Positions 11,779 through 22,836 of a stretch of DNA of 64,000 nt are shown here, piece after piece. Location: contig CM064862.1 of NCBI GenBank assembly GCA_032719365.1, positions 60,084,131-60,148,130 of the forward strand, written 5' to 3'. The DNA comes from Prinsepia uniflora (Eukaryota; Streptophyta; Magnoliopsida; Rosales; Rosaceae). The translations under genes were made by a program, and so were the position numbers. The notes beneath the pieces were generated by a model. That model ran no database searches, was not told where the DNA came from, and saw only the letters and a list, made by a program, of their open reading frames with translations. The first letter of the stretch is position 1; each line of letters begins with the position of its first letter.

Positions 11779-14383
11779 TCAAGTTTTTAAGTCATCCAAG
11801 AAGCTTTGCAGCTCTCTCAAACCTTCAGCAGAGAAGCTTCTCTGCACTCTTGAGCGAGGGGCAATCAAATTGGGTGGAGGCTGTGGCTGGAAGCAGACCA
11901 CGACCACAGCTAAATTGTCTCCACTCTTCCTCTTCAAAGCCTCATCAACCAAATCCTTACTACATGTAGCTGGGTCATTGTGCTCCTGAAGCCTGCGACG
12001 AGCAAAATCCACAGCGTTTTGACTCCTAAACACATCCCAGATCCCATCACAGCCAATGATGAGGAACTCATCCTCATCTGTAAGTTTTGTACTCATAAGT
12101 TCAGGCTCGGCACTCAGTGGTCCACCATCCCTGCCCTTCAGACCTTCCATATGCCAGTCTCCCAATGCACGAGCAACATTAAGCTGCCCATTAAGGTAAC
12201 CATCGTAGACATATCCTCCAGATTCCTCGATGCGTTGTTTCTCTTTGATGCAAACCGGTTTATGATCTCTTGACATTTCAATTGCTTTGCCACGTCGGCA
12301 CAACACTGCTCGACAATCTCCGGCATTTGCTACCACCAACAAACTGCAAACAGAACCAAACATTAACACGTGACAAGCTAAAGGCACATATTTCATGGTA
12401 CACCACATATAAATATTTTGAACTCATGGAATAAATAAACAGGACTTGCATGAACCAAATGAACACACAGGATTCAGATCCAACAAAAAGCATTCAGCTA
12501 AATAACCCTCTACTTGAGCAATAGATCCAACTCACAAGCCCTGTATATGGGATTAAGACAAGCAGAACCAGTATACCATTAAAACATCCAATTAGCTCCC
12601 TATAATATATTGAGCTGTAGATCCAAAAGAAAATTCTTTCAACAGAATATGGTTGGGTAGGCCCAATAATTTTGGTTGAAAATGTTTTCTTTGGTCTAAT
12701 AAACTCAGAGCTTATTTTCAGATGGGAGTGGAGCAACAAGGAAACAAAGCAACAAAACATTCCAAAAAGTGAAAAAAAACAATATGGAGTGATATTCAAC
12801 TTCACATACATCACCGGAATATACCTCCAACGAGGAATGAATCATATATAATTGCCGCACACTGAGCAGTCATGATACAAGATCTATAGTTCACACATAT
12901 GGAAAACCCAAAAATCTAACCTTCCAATGAGAAGAGCTGTCAACGCGGTGGTACCAGAAGCCAGGGTGGCATCCAAGGTGCAAGCTTCTTCGAAGGCAGT
13001 GTCAGTATGCAGAAATGCTGAAGTGACAACTCTTTCAATATCACTGGGAAAGTCTTCATTCTCAACAATGAACTTTGGCAAATGAAAGCCAGCAAAGTCA
13101 GCTGCATGCTTTCCTCCATGTCCATCAAACACCTGAACAACAAATGCCATAGGAAAATGAAATTGCGGAATGCTGAAGATCGATTAGCTAGCCAGTGTAA
13201 GCTTGCAATACATAATAAATATAGATAATTGTTATTGTAAACAGAAAGCTACCGCAAAAGAGACGATGCATATACAGATCGTATAAAATGAACCCAGTTT
13301 GGATCTATAATGTGATTGGACCATCAGTAAGGAATTTGTAAGAACATGGGGAAGAGTAGATAATTACCCCATAGAAGGCACTTGGATCATCAGTGCAATT
13401 CTTCGACCCATAATCGTGCAGAAGATTGTCAACACAGACATATACATCTTCCATACATGGACGAGACCCTATGTCAGTCCATGCTCCAGAGCGAACAATT
13501 GGAATGAACTTAGACTCAAAGTTATCTGCTTGAATTTCTGATGTCTTTGACTTCATCTGCCAAAATTTCACTCGGACCTTTAATAATTGCACACCAAGAA
13601 GAAAAGATTTCCAGAGGACAAGTTTAACTCCTAGGAAGACATCTTCTAACTTTGAAAATGTAGTACTCATAGCAAGTATCATTAACTAAAACACCTAGAA
13701 GTCAGTACTGTACTCTTTAAGCTTAAACATATCAGCAATTAATATTACAAACCAAATATAAAATAGCATAGTTTCAACACACTCACTCTTGATCCCCACG
13801 TAAACAACTGCTTTTTGAACAAAAAGTAAACACAAGGAACCAAAAGCATGCTACTTTTTTCAACATCATTGGAATAGAATTACAAGAAAACCACAATCCA
13901 TAAAGGTTGCCAGTTTTCCGACACTGAATTAGAAAAAGAAACTTCCAATTACTAATGCTCACACATTCTGCAGTTTGTGTAATTATGCATTGGCAATCAT
14001 CATTCCAATTCGCCAAAACTACATTGTAGACTTACAAATCTTCTAATTCTATTAGTATTCTCAGAACAAAGCTATGCACCAACCAGATAAAAACACTGAA
14101 ACTACCACCACTGCAATAATGAACTGAATAAACAGCTAGGTCACCAAAATATTGTCCAGATATAAATATCGTGCATTAAACATTGTAAAACGAAACAGCA
14201 CATTGAAATCAAAATGGGGAAAATGCTGAAGCTGATAATGAAGCATACAAGAGAGGGATGCCGAACAAGTGATTTCTTGCAGGGCGCAGGAACGCCATCG
14301 GAGCACTGCCAGTAGGCCCCGGCGAGCGGGTTCGGAGGCCGACCCTGGCTTGAACTTCCATTTTCCACTTTACTTCCTTCCAT
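11779..14383 (-). CDS. protein phosphatase 2C, four exons, intact
   Basis: Metal-dependent Ser/Thr phosphatase of the PPM/PP2C family. Coding exons on the minus strand: 14383-14249, 13556-13368, 13132-12921, 12343-11779. They total 1101 nt (366 aa plus stop) with GT-AG introns. Family motifs are all present: RSGAWTDIGSRPCMED (67-82) with the metal-binding E/D pair, FDGHGG (110-115), SGTTAL (167-172), NAGDCRAV (185-192), DGYLNGQLNVARALGDWH (226-243), GCDGIWDV (276-283) and SGDN (319-322). The acidic metal ligands D111, D278 and D321 are intact, so it is probably catalytic. The ATG at 14383 begins MEGSKVENGSS; only non-ATG codons extend the frame upstream. It most resembles the plant group around Arabidopsis At2g25620 (DBP1/PP2C22), judged from memory. 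The start codon is overlapped by a short upstream ORF. Confidence 0.94.
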
Positions 14384-14396
14384 AGTTATCAACCAT
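14370..14396 (-). promoter_or_regulatory. upstream ORF overlapping the PP2C start codon
   Basis: An ATG 13 bases before the PP2C ATG (minus strand, 14396-14394) opens an eight-codon frame. It runs out of frame across the main ATG and ends at TAA (14372-14370). If the transcript includes it, ribosomes starting there would pass the main start, which could lower PP2C translation. Leaky scanning or a start downstream of 14396 would avoid this. Confidence 0.45.
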
Positions 14397-14525
14397 CACA
14401 ACCTTTGTCAAAACCACCAGAACGACAAGTGTCAAAATTTTGAAATATTTTTCACAATGTGACTCAGTCTGAGATAACTAGTGACTATATTGAGATGAAT
14501 GAAAAGAGCTTTATAGTAAACGGCT

Positions 14526-14531
14526 ACGTGG
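14526..14531 (+). promoter_or_regulatory. ACGTGG (ABRE/G-box-like) core upstream of PP2C
   Basis: CTACGTGGG lies about 145 bases upstream of the PP2C ATG. ACGTGG is the core bound by bZIP factors in abscisic acid response. A single six-base match is weak evidence. Confidence 0.25.
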
Positions 14532-14980
14532 GTCGATTACGAATCGAGAAGAGGAAGCAAGAAAGGGAATACAAATCTAGGTTTTGGGTACAGAAATGGT
14601 GAGGGAATTGAGAAAAGGAAGGCAGATGAGCTGACTCAGATGGGGATTACCGTTTGTATGACGAAATGGGATTCAATTTTTCTTTTTCAAGGCTGCTAAT
14701 GGTGAATTTGGAGGAGATTAGATTTGGGATTTGCGGGTTTTTCAGGTGCAGACACTGAAAAAGATGGCATCTATGGTTTCAGGGAAGTACAAGTTTGCAG
14801 CAGGGTTTTGGAAAGAGAGAGAAATGGGAATTAGGGTTTTAGTAAGTGACGAAATCGCAGTGAAAGCGATGGTGTGATACAACAGATAGAGACAATGAGA
14901 GATTTTGGGCGATCTACACGAAGACACAGGCCGTTGCTGAATGCTAAGAATTAACTGGTCGGTTTCTTTGATGAGATAGG

Positions 14981-15076
14981 CAACGACGTCGTTTGGAGGG
15001 CAACGACGTCGTTTGGAGGGCAACGACGTCGTTTGGAGGGCAACGACGTCGTTTGGAAGGCAACAACCGCATTTGA
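14981..15076. repeat. 4 x 20-bp tandem repeat with ACGACGTCGT palindromes
   Basis: Four exact or near-exact 20-bp units (CAACGACGTCGTTTGGAGGG) run from 14981 to 15060; only the fourth has GGAAGG. A decayed fifth unit follows to about 15076. Each unit contains the perfect palindrome AACGACGTCGTT, centred on the bZIP hexamer GACGTC. The array lies about 600 bases upstream of the PP2C start, so it could act as a clustered enhancer. It could equally be a simple slippage product. Confidence 0.85.
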
Positions 15077-15640
15077 CTTCGAACTTCATAAAATCACATG
15101 ATTTGCGGAAGAAGATAATTTTAAAGAAATAAAATATCTGACTTGATCTGAAATTTTTAATGAATAAAGCTTAGCATCAGCGTAAAAGAGGAATGGCTAT
15201 GGAGTTTGCGGTTGAGAAAGATGGTTGTCTCTGTCACAAAAAATAAAAAATATATAAAAAGATGATGGTGTCCTTTCTATAAAGCTTTCAATCTTGAAAC
15301 CTTCCATTGTCAATGGAGTAATAGTAGCCCTCTTTTCGTTCTGTTGTAAATTTAATATATTTTTCTTGTTTAACAGATGTATGGTACATGACGTAGCAAT
15401 CTATGCTATTTAAAAAAAAAAAAATTTAAACATGCCATTTTTTTAATTATCTATCTTAAAAAAATAATTATAATAAATAAAATGTTAAAGTAAATTAAGA
15501 AAGAATAAACCCTAATTATAGCAATTCTTTACTGAATAAGTAATACTCACCAAGATAAAACATTCGAATGTTGAAAAAATGTGGGACCCACTTTGAAACT
15601 TCACCTTGAACTCCCAAAATGTTAAGGTCGGCCCTTTTCA
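15077..15640. other. intergenic, nothing recognised
   Basis: AT-rich stretch with poly(A) runs near 15411-15424. No open frame or repeat boundary that I can support. Confidence 0.4.
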
Positions 15641-15886
15641 AGTCGTCCGGCTAGAGTCATCGCTTCGGTTTCCGGAGATGGTATATTTTACAACCGCAAA
15701 AAATTGTGCTTTGTTCATAAATGATAAAATGTCCATAGTAAACCCCATGTGTTGACAATAAATGATGAAATGCTCAGAGCCACCACTTGGTGCAGCTACT
15801 ATTGCATCAGATAGCTGCATGAAGTTACCACTGCCATCTTGAGAGACAGTGAGGTTTGGTGGTTGAGGCCAAGGAGGATTCACGAC
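15641..15886 (-). pseudogene. pectinesterase (pectin methylesterase) gene fragment
   Basis: The minus-strand frame reads PPNLTVSQDGSGNF, then a run ending in DAIVAAPSGG, HFIIY and TISGNRS. This is the opening of the pectinesterase catalytic domain: the 'LTVAQDGSGNFKT', 'AIxAAP', 'FVIYVKxGxY' and 'TIITGNRS' region. Only about 80 residues of a roughly 300-residue domain are present. The middle is garbled and a stop follows at once. The active-site Asp/Gln/Arg segments further downstream are absent, so this cannot be functional. It is a relic of gene duplication or capture by a mobile element; no parent gene is in the window. Confidence 0.6.
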
Positions 15887-17288
15887 TGTATGCGGGCTGA
15901 TGGGTAAACAAGAACGAAATTTTTTCAAAACAAGAAATATATGGCTTAACATGATAGGTAAATAGAATAAAATTAAGATCGTACATGGAAGAATGAGAGA
16001 TTTCTTATCAAAAAGTGGATGGAGCCAGTTACAAAAGAGCAGGGTTTCATTATCACAACACATGTGTAACGACCTGGAAATTCGGGAAATGTATTTATGG
16101 GAGTTCTGACAATAACTTGACATTTTTACTCTTATTTAGTGATCAACATTTGACTTTTTTATTGGAGTATTTTTTGCTCATTTTTCGAGAATTGTTATGT
16201 AGATATGAGAGTTCTAAATCCGTAGACATGCAACACGTTGAAATCGGAATTCGGACGGAGTCGTTACATGTCTAAAACAAAAATTTATGCACGAAGCTCG
16301 GGAAGGGTATTTTCATAATTTTGGTAGGATGGATGTTTTTTTCGGTCCAATGTGCTAGGGACATGTGGCACCACCCTTGAGAGATTAGTGGCACCACCTC
16401 CCATTTGAAGATTACACTGTGTGTTTTTAGCGTGTTGCAACTTTAAAACCAAAAAACAGCCCGAGAGCCTCAGAAACCCACTCGAGAAGGAAAGCAAACA
16501 GAGAAGAAATGAAAGAGATAATAGAGAAGCAAAGAGGAAGAGAGAGAAAAAAACAAAGAAAAAGAAGGAAGAAAACCTCCAGACCCCCGAAAAACCCAAA
16601 AACTTGAGAAATAAAAAACCGTGGTTCGAACCGATTCGAAGCCTCCAAGCCTGAAACCAAGCTTTTTAAGACCTTAGTTGAGTCTCTATGATCATTTCTA
16701 GCTAGAAAATTGAAGGTTTGGACACGGAAAAAGCTTGAAATGGAAGTTCAAATATTGGTTGAAAGTCAAAGAACCAAGTCTTGAAATCAAAGTTTTTTTT
16801 TCATACTTTGAGGACATAGAACTATTCCTATGAGTGTTTAGGTGCATTGTGATGCTTAAAAGGTAAAAAAGGATGTGAAATAGAGGTTTTTGGACTAGGT
16901 TAGCTCGCCTGGGTGAGGTCTTAGTCTCATATCCCTTGTAACGGCTCGAATCTCGAGAAAATGTGAAATTGAAAAATTTAGGGTAAAAATACGATTTTGC
17001 CTTTGAAAAAATCAAAAGGTTGCCTTTTTATCAGGACAACTTTTGAGAATTTTTAGAATCCGTTACAAAGATCTCGAGATTCTAAGTTCATAGACAGACA
17101 GCACGCCAAAATCGGAGTTTGGGTGATGTAGTTATGGGTCACAAATGGTGAAGGACAAAATGGTAATTTTTCCACTAAGGGCATTTTGGTCGTTTTGTAG
17201 GGGTCTAGAATACTCCAGAAGATTCTTCATCTTTCTTTTTCTTTCTTTCTTTTCATTTGTTTCCAACTGACTTACCATATATATATAT

Positions 17289-17315
17289 GTTAATGTTAAT
17301 GTTAATGTTAATTTT

Positions 17316-17389
<74 letters not shown>
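17289..17389. repeat. TTAATG repeats followed by (TG)36 microsatellite
   Basis: About four TTAATG hexamers lead into an uninterrupted run of 36 TG dinucleotides (17318-17389) inside LTR copy 2. Such a long perfect run is likely to vary in length between individuals. Confidence 0.95.
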
Positions 17390-17390
<1 letters not shown>

Positions 17391-17900
17391 TGGGTTCGAT
17401 GGAGGGCTACTGAAAAAAGAGAAAAACAAGTGCTGAAAAAGAAAAGATGAGAAGGTGACCAGAAAACAGGGAGGGAAAAGAAAGGAAGGGAGGAGGAGGA
17501 GGAGAAGAAGAAATAAAGGAGAAAAGGAAGGTTTGAAAGGGAATGAAGTATTGTTGATTAAGAAACCCGTGAGCCATGTTTTTTGGTCGTGGGTGATGGT
17601 GTGAGTTTGAGGATGTTTCACGTGCAACCAATGCTCCTAGAAGGTTGTGTGGACTTCTGCGAGGTCATTGGGCTAGTAACAATTGCGAAATGGATGTAGG
17701 AAAGTCAAAGATGAGGAACTGAAAATTTTCATGTTTTGTGATTATAGATCTTTTATTGGGTGAGTTGTGATGCAGGTAGATAAAACGTGGAAAATGGATG
17801 TTGGAAGTGTGTTTTTAACACTAGTCGAATATGCGGTTGGGCGACCCATTTTATAGAGAAACGGGTCGAGAACCAAGGTTGACGATGGGTGAATAGTGAC

Positions 17901-18436
17901 TAGCCCTGTTAATTGGTTCGGAAAAACCAATCGAAAAACCGAACCGAACCGAAAAAACCGAACCGAAGGAAAATCGAAACCGTTTGGAGAAAACCGAACC
18001 AAACCGAATCGAACTGGTTCGGTTTCGGTATAACAACACCGAACCGAACCGAACCGAACCGAATGGACCTAAAACCCGAACCGAACCGAACCGACCCGGA
18101 CCGAAATGTTTTAGGTTACTTTGTAATGAACATTGATTAGTTATAATGGATCTTTATTAGTTGTAATAAACATTAATTAGGTTGTAATGAACATTAATTA
18201 GATAATAAATATTGATTATTGTATAAAAGTACAAAAAAAAATTGGTTTTAGAGAAAATTGAACCGATTCACCATAATTTGAAGAAAAAAAAAACCGGTTT
18301 TAACCGGAACCGAACCGAATAAGAGGAAAAACCGAACCAAACCGCATTGGAGGAAAAACCGAACCGAACCGAACCGATTTTTCAACTGGTTTCGGTTTCG
18401 GTAAAAAAACCGAACCGAAAAACCGAATACTGGGCA
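17901..18436. mobile_element. non-autonomous hAT-like element made of CCGAA repeats
   Basis: Both ends are dense CCGAAC/AACCG arrays (17925-18105 and 18290-18427) around an AT-rich core. The outer ends, TAGCCCTGTTAATTGG on the left and the reverse complement of ACTGGGCA on the right, resemble each other. It sits inside LTR copy 2: the same LTR module, reverse complemented near 24480-24560, lacks it. It has no coding capacity. The hAT assignment rests on composition and ends only. Confidence 0.45.
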
Positions 18437-20788
18437 CGTGGGGGACGCTTGACGCTCCATTTTGACACGTGTTCAACATGGATTTTTATGTAATCGATGA
18501 TACGAATCCAATGGTATGATTTTTGAGGTGATCAAACACTGTCTCAGGGTAGTTTTGAATGTTTGAAAGTTTAGGGACTATTTTAATTCATTTAAAAATC
18601 TCATAAAATATGGGATTCATATGTGAGTTAATTAGGGTGGTTAGTGACCCATTGAGGTGATTTTTGGTAGGTTTTGACTTCGTTAGATTTTACGGAAAAT
18701 AGTCTAGTTATGTTCGGTCACGTTAAAGGTACGTGTGAGTGGATGTTTATTTTTATTAAAATAATATTTATGCATTTTAATTGTTTTAAATGTGTTTCTA
18801 TATGTTTTGATGATATTCAGGTGATTGGAATTTTTATATGAATTTTTGTGATTTTATGAATATTTAATTATTATTTTATTGCACATTTTACGATGTTTCT
18901 GTAAATTACGTTTTAAATATCGTTTCGAATATGGTTTTGGTTTGAAAATGGTTTATGACACGAGATACGGTGATATTTTATTCTTGGTAATTTTTATATG
19001 ATTTTTGGTTATTTTTTGGAAGTATTCCTATGGTGGCACGTTTTACGATGTTTGTGATTAAGTTGTGGTTTTAGGCTTAGGACTAGGATTTTGGATTGTG
19101 GTTTGAGTTGTGATATGGATGTGTGGTTTCTTGGTAGTTGTGTTGATCGCGGATGACCCTATTCAAGGTGTGTGTTAGTTAGTAGTCTTAGACGTTGAGC
19201 CGGGGGCTCTAGATCCTGAGACTAGTTAGTGCTGACTCAGACATCGTGTTGGGCTCCAGAGCCTGAGTCAGCTCTTACTCAGACGTCGAGTTGGACTCCA
19301 AATCCTGAGTAATTGTGTGAGGTCTGCACTTGGACGTCGAGCTGGACTCCAGATTCCAAGTGGTGTGCCTACCGGTAGTATAGTGGACATGGGGACTGAT
19401 GTGGTGCATCGAGGATGGGTTCGTTATGGTTTGGTTATGTGACTATTGTGATGACTTTGTGTTGATTATTATGGTGAGATGTGTGCTAGTGGTCTTGATT
19501 ACGGATGTTTGATGCTTTTTAGTCAATTTGCACATTTTTCAAGGTCGTTGATTATGTTCTGATTTACTTGAGGTTTGAACGGTTTTTCTTATATGCATGC
19601 ATAGTCTTAGAAAAACAGAGGGTAAAACATTATGTTTCGAATTATGTTTTTAAACTATTTTTTTTGTCCACTCACACAATTTTGGTCATGTTTTTGAAAC
19701 CCTCCAAGGTCGTTGCATAAAGTTTGGGGCTAATTGAAAGGCGGAGGCACGAATGGTAAGGAGAATATACCTTGTTTGACAAGCTAAGAGTAATGTAGGT
19801 ATTTCGCATTGTTCGTCAGACAGGAGCAGGGCCCGAACATAGTTTATGTGTCGTTTTTCCGGGATGGGTCTTGTTATTCCTAGGTCGACTCGGACCACGG
19901 TTGAAGACAATTGGCCTTATGACTGCGATTCTAGGTGTGTGAGGCCTAGTCGTAGGGAGCCTAGGTGGCGCGTGGGGGTACATGCCACATTGCCTCAAAA
20001 TCCGACCAACATGCATTTTTATGTAATCGATGTAATGAAGATTTTGGTGTAGGTTCGAGTCGATTGGACATCGTTTCAGAGTAGTTTTGTGTGTCCAAAG
20101 TGTTTATATTTATATTTTAAGTACGTATGTTATCTCGAAAATTAAGGAATTTGCATATTAGATTACTTCGGACATTAGTGACCTCAATTATAATTTTTTG
20201 ACAGGCTAGAGAGCTCCCTAGACTTCAAAGGAACTCACAGCTCGAGATTAAGGTGCTTGGACAAACTGTGAGTGGATATTTGTTTTTAAATTGTGATGTG
20301 TGCATATTTAAATGTTTAAATGGTTTATTGCATAATTTTGGTTGCAATGGTCTGAGTAAATGATTCTAATTGTGTTTTGATGATTTTTCGGATTTAAAAT
20401 ATTTATTTAGTTTTTGATTGGTTTATGTAGACAAATTTTTACGAATTTTGTAGAAACATTGTTTTGGGCTTAGGCTCGATTTGAAAATATTTATTGACTT
20501 GGTTTGAGTCAAGGATTTATGAAAAAGTAAGTTTTGTTGGTATTATTTATGTTTTCCATGGTTAACCATCCCCGTGTGGTATTTTTCTATTCGAACGTCA
20601 GTTTGGAACCTCCGAGAGGTCACGGTATGACATTTCTTGGACATCAGTTTCAAGACTCGTTCTCAGGGATGTCATGGTTTATTATGCTCGGACGTCGAAA
20701 GTGTCCGAGAATACCACTCAGAGGTTGTCTGTTCTCGAGGATGCTAGTATACTACGGACGTGAGCATGTTCCTGCTTTACTACCCAGA

Positions 20789-22836
20789 CGTAACACCCCG
20801 AACATTCGAGAAAATATGAAATTGACGATTTTACCGTTGTTAGTAAAAAATGTTGACTTTTTTTTATCAAGATAGTTTTTGGATATTCTGAGAAGGCCAT
20901 TGAGAAGGTCGCGAGCTCCTGAATACATAGACAGGCGGGATGCCGAAAGTGAAGAATAGATGGACTCGTTACGGAGTCCAAAAAAAAAATTAAAGGCATT
21001 ATGGTTATCTTGCCCTAAAGGGTATTTTGGTAATTTCAAGAAAAATCTAGATTTATCTAGAATTCTCCTCATTTCTCTGATTCTAACTCTTCCCACTGAC
21101 ATACTCTTCTATTTATAAGTTATGTGTGTGTGTTAGAGGGTTACAGTTGGAGGTGGTCGAATGAAAGGAAAAAGAGAAAATATGAAATTTAGAAAGAGAG
21201 AGAGGTAGCGGAAAAGAGAACTGAATGAAAGAACGAGAACACAAATGAAGATGAGACAGAAAGGGAGTCGAACAGAGGAAAATAGAGAGAAGACAGTGGA
21301 GAGCAATGAACCCGTGAGTTCTTATTTTCGGGTTCATGGATTTAGACTAGGAAACTTGGTATTTAACATAGAAAAAGTCTTTTTAATAGCTCCTTGACGT
21401 TTCTAAGGCGAAAAGAAGCAGTTTGGAGTGCAAGAGAGCTTTAGAACAGTAAAGGAAGCCATGGTCGGAAGCTTGAAGGTAAGTGTCCTTAATTTCTTAT
21501 ACGTTTTACGTTGTTTTAATCCTACAAAAATATTCCTGGGTCCAAAACGATTTGAAATAGTATACTGTGAAAATTCAATGTAAAATAATGGAGTTCTGGT
21601 TGGATCACCATCGCGGGTTGAATAACCGGGTTGCAGGAAAACTGGTTGACCTGTCCAAGGTTGAAGGCAATTGTATAGACGTGTGGCCACCACGCGCAGA
21701 GGCCTATGGCGGCACGTGCGACGTCATTTCGCCGTCCGATCAACATAAAAAGTCTTCGTTTTCAAATTCTGGGTTTATTGGTATCAAAGTTGAGTTAATT
21801 GGATGTAATTTGGATACAGTTTAAAACGTATAATGTTCTATGTGATATATGGGAGTTTTTGGATAGAAATTTTACCATGTTAAATAGGAGTAATTGGATA
21901 GTTAACTTTACTAGTTTAATGATTTATCAAGGAAAAGTTGTGGTCATTAACCATTGAATTTTTTTTTTATCTTACTACAATTTGGTTTTAAAAAAGGAAA
22001 ATATTAATGGTAGGTTGTGTTAATTGGATAGTTTGTGGACATGGCTTGTGAAATGTAATTGTGAGATTGTGATGTCACCAATTGTCTTACCATTTGAAAC
22101 ATAAACATGTATTGGGTCTTTGGGTTACAGCTTGAGAAGGAGAAATGAAGGTGAATACTCATGGAAGTGGAAATATGGAAAGAAGACTATAATTATAAGA
22201 TTGAGAGTTAATGAAAATTCATGGTAATTAGAATACCTTAAAAAGGTCTTTTTGGAAGTATGAATGATCTACAGACTTCGGTGGATACCAATCAAACTAT
22301 CAATTTAACTATTAATGTTAGTGTTATGCAAAAGTTGTTGTATGTACTATTATAGGATTATGATTGAAACCATGTAATATACAAATTGGACAATCTTAAA
22401 TAAGATAAGGAATAGAAAATTAGTTGTGTTATCTAAATTGAAGATCTTTAACAACATTAATGTATAATTGGCATTATAAAGTGCGATGACTATAAATTAG
22501 TTGTGGAATTGGATAACATAAGGAATGTCTAAAAGAGTATTTTTAGACTTACGGATAAACGTGTTACAAATTTAATCTATGCATGTGCGATTGAGATGGC
22601 AAGTAGCGACAATTTTAATAACAAAAGTGAAGCATTGTTTATGGTTGAAGTAATAATTTCCACATTAGGGTAGTGGGTTAGATATGGGCGGTAACTCCAC
22701 AAGGGTGGATTGATTTTTGTTAAACTAGTATCTTATGAAAATGGATACAATTGGAAGATATCCCTTGTCTGGTAAAACTATCAAACTGGAGCAAGATCGG
22801 TCTGACTCTTCATGAAATTTGGGATAGGTCATGACA
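20789..22836 (+). repeat. gypsy LTR (copy 3)
   Basis: It starts CGTAACACCCCGAACATTCG (first base C instead of T) and has the early 'ACATAGACAGGCGGGATGCCG' module at about 20922. A late block (CCCTTGTCTGGTAAAAC, GAGCAAGATC) leads to a GGTCATGACA terminus. No target duplication can be matched, because a reversed LTR begins within its last five bases. Confidence 0.5.

Larger units (their letters stand above)
16937..19876 (+). repeat. gypsy solo LTR (copy 2), 2.94 kb
   Basis: It starts TGTAACGGCTCG and ends with the family block (GTCAGACAGGAGCAGGGC) and TTGTTA, a change from the usual TGTCA. Flanks TCCCT (16932-16936) and TTCCT (19877-19881) look like a 5-bp target duplication with one change. 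No retrotransposon coding sequence lies inside, so it is a solo LTR. It contains the inverted motif pair GTGTGAGTGGAT (18733-18744) and GTCCACTCACAC (19666-19677). Confidence 0.65.
16065..20788 (+). repeat. gypsy LTR (copy 1), interrupted by another LTR, 3' truncated
   Basis: It begins TGTAACGACCTGG at 16065 and shows the early LTR signature 'CCGTAGACATGCAACACG' near 16220. At 16937 it is broken by LTR copy 2, resumes near 19882 and carries the CTGTGAGTGGAT motif at 20266-20277. It stops at 20788, where a third LTR starts. Its own 3' terminus is not seen, so it is either truncated or displaced. Confidence 0.55.

Noticed and set aside
14742..15089. 115-residue minus-strand frame through the 20-bp repeats
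   Set aside because: The protein repeat simply mirrors the DNA tandem repeat, and the frame lies in the PP2C upstream region without family signs.
16421..16654. Lys/Arg/Glu-rich frame
   Set aside because: Comes from a GA-rich stretch inside a gypsy LTR.
17253..17627. Frame with long TH repeats
   Set aside because: Produced by the (TG)36 microsatellite.
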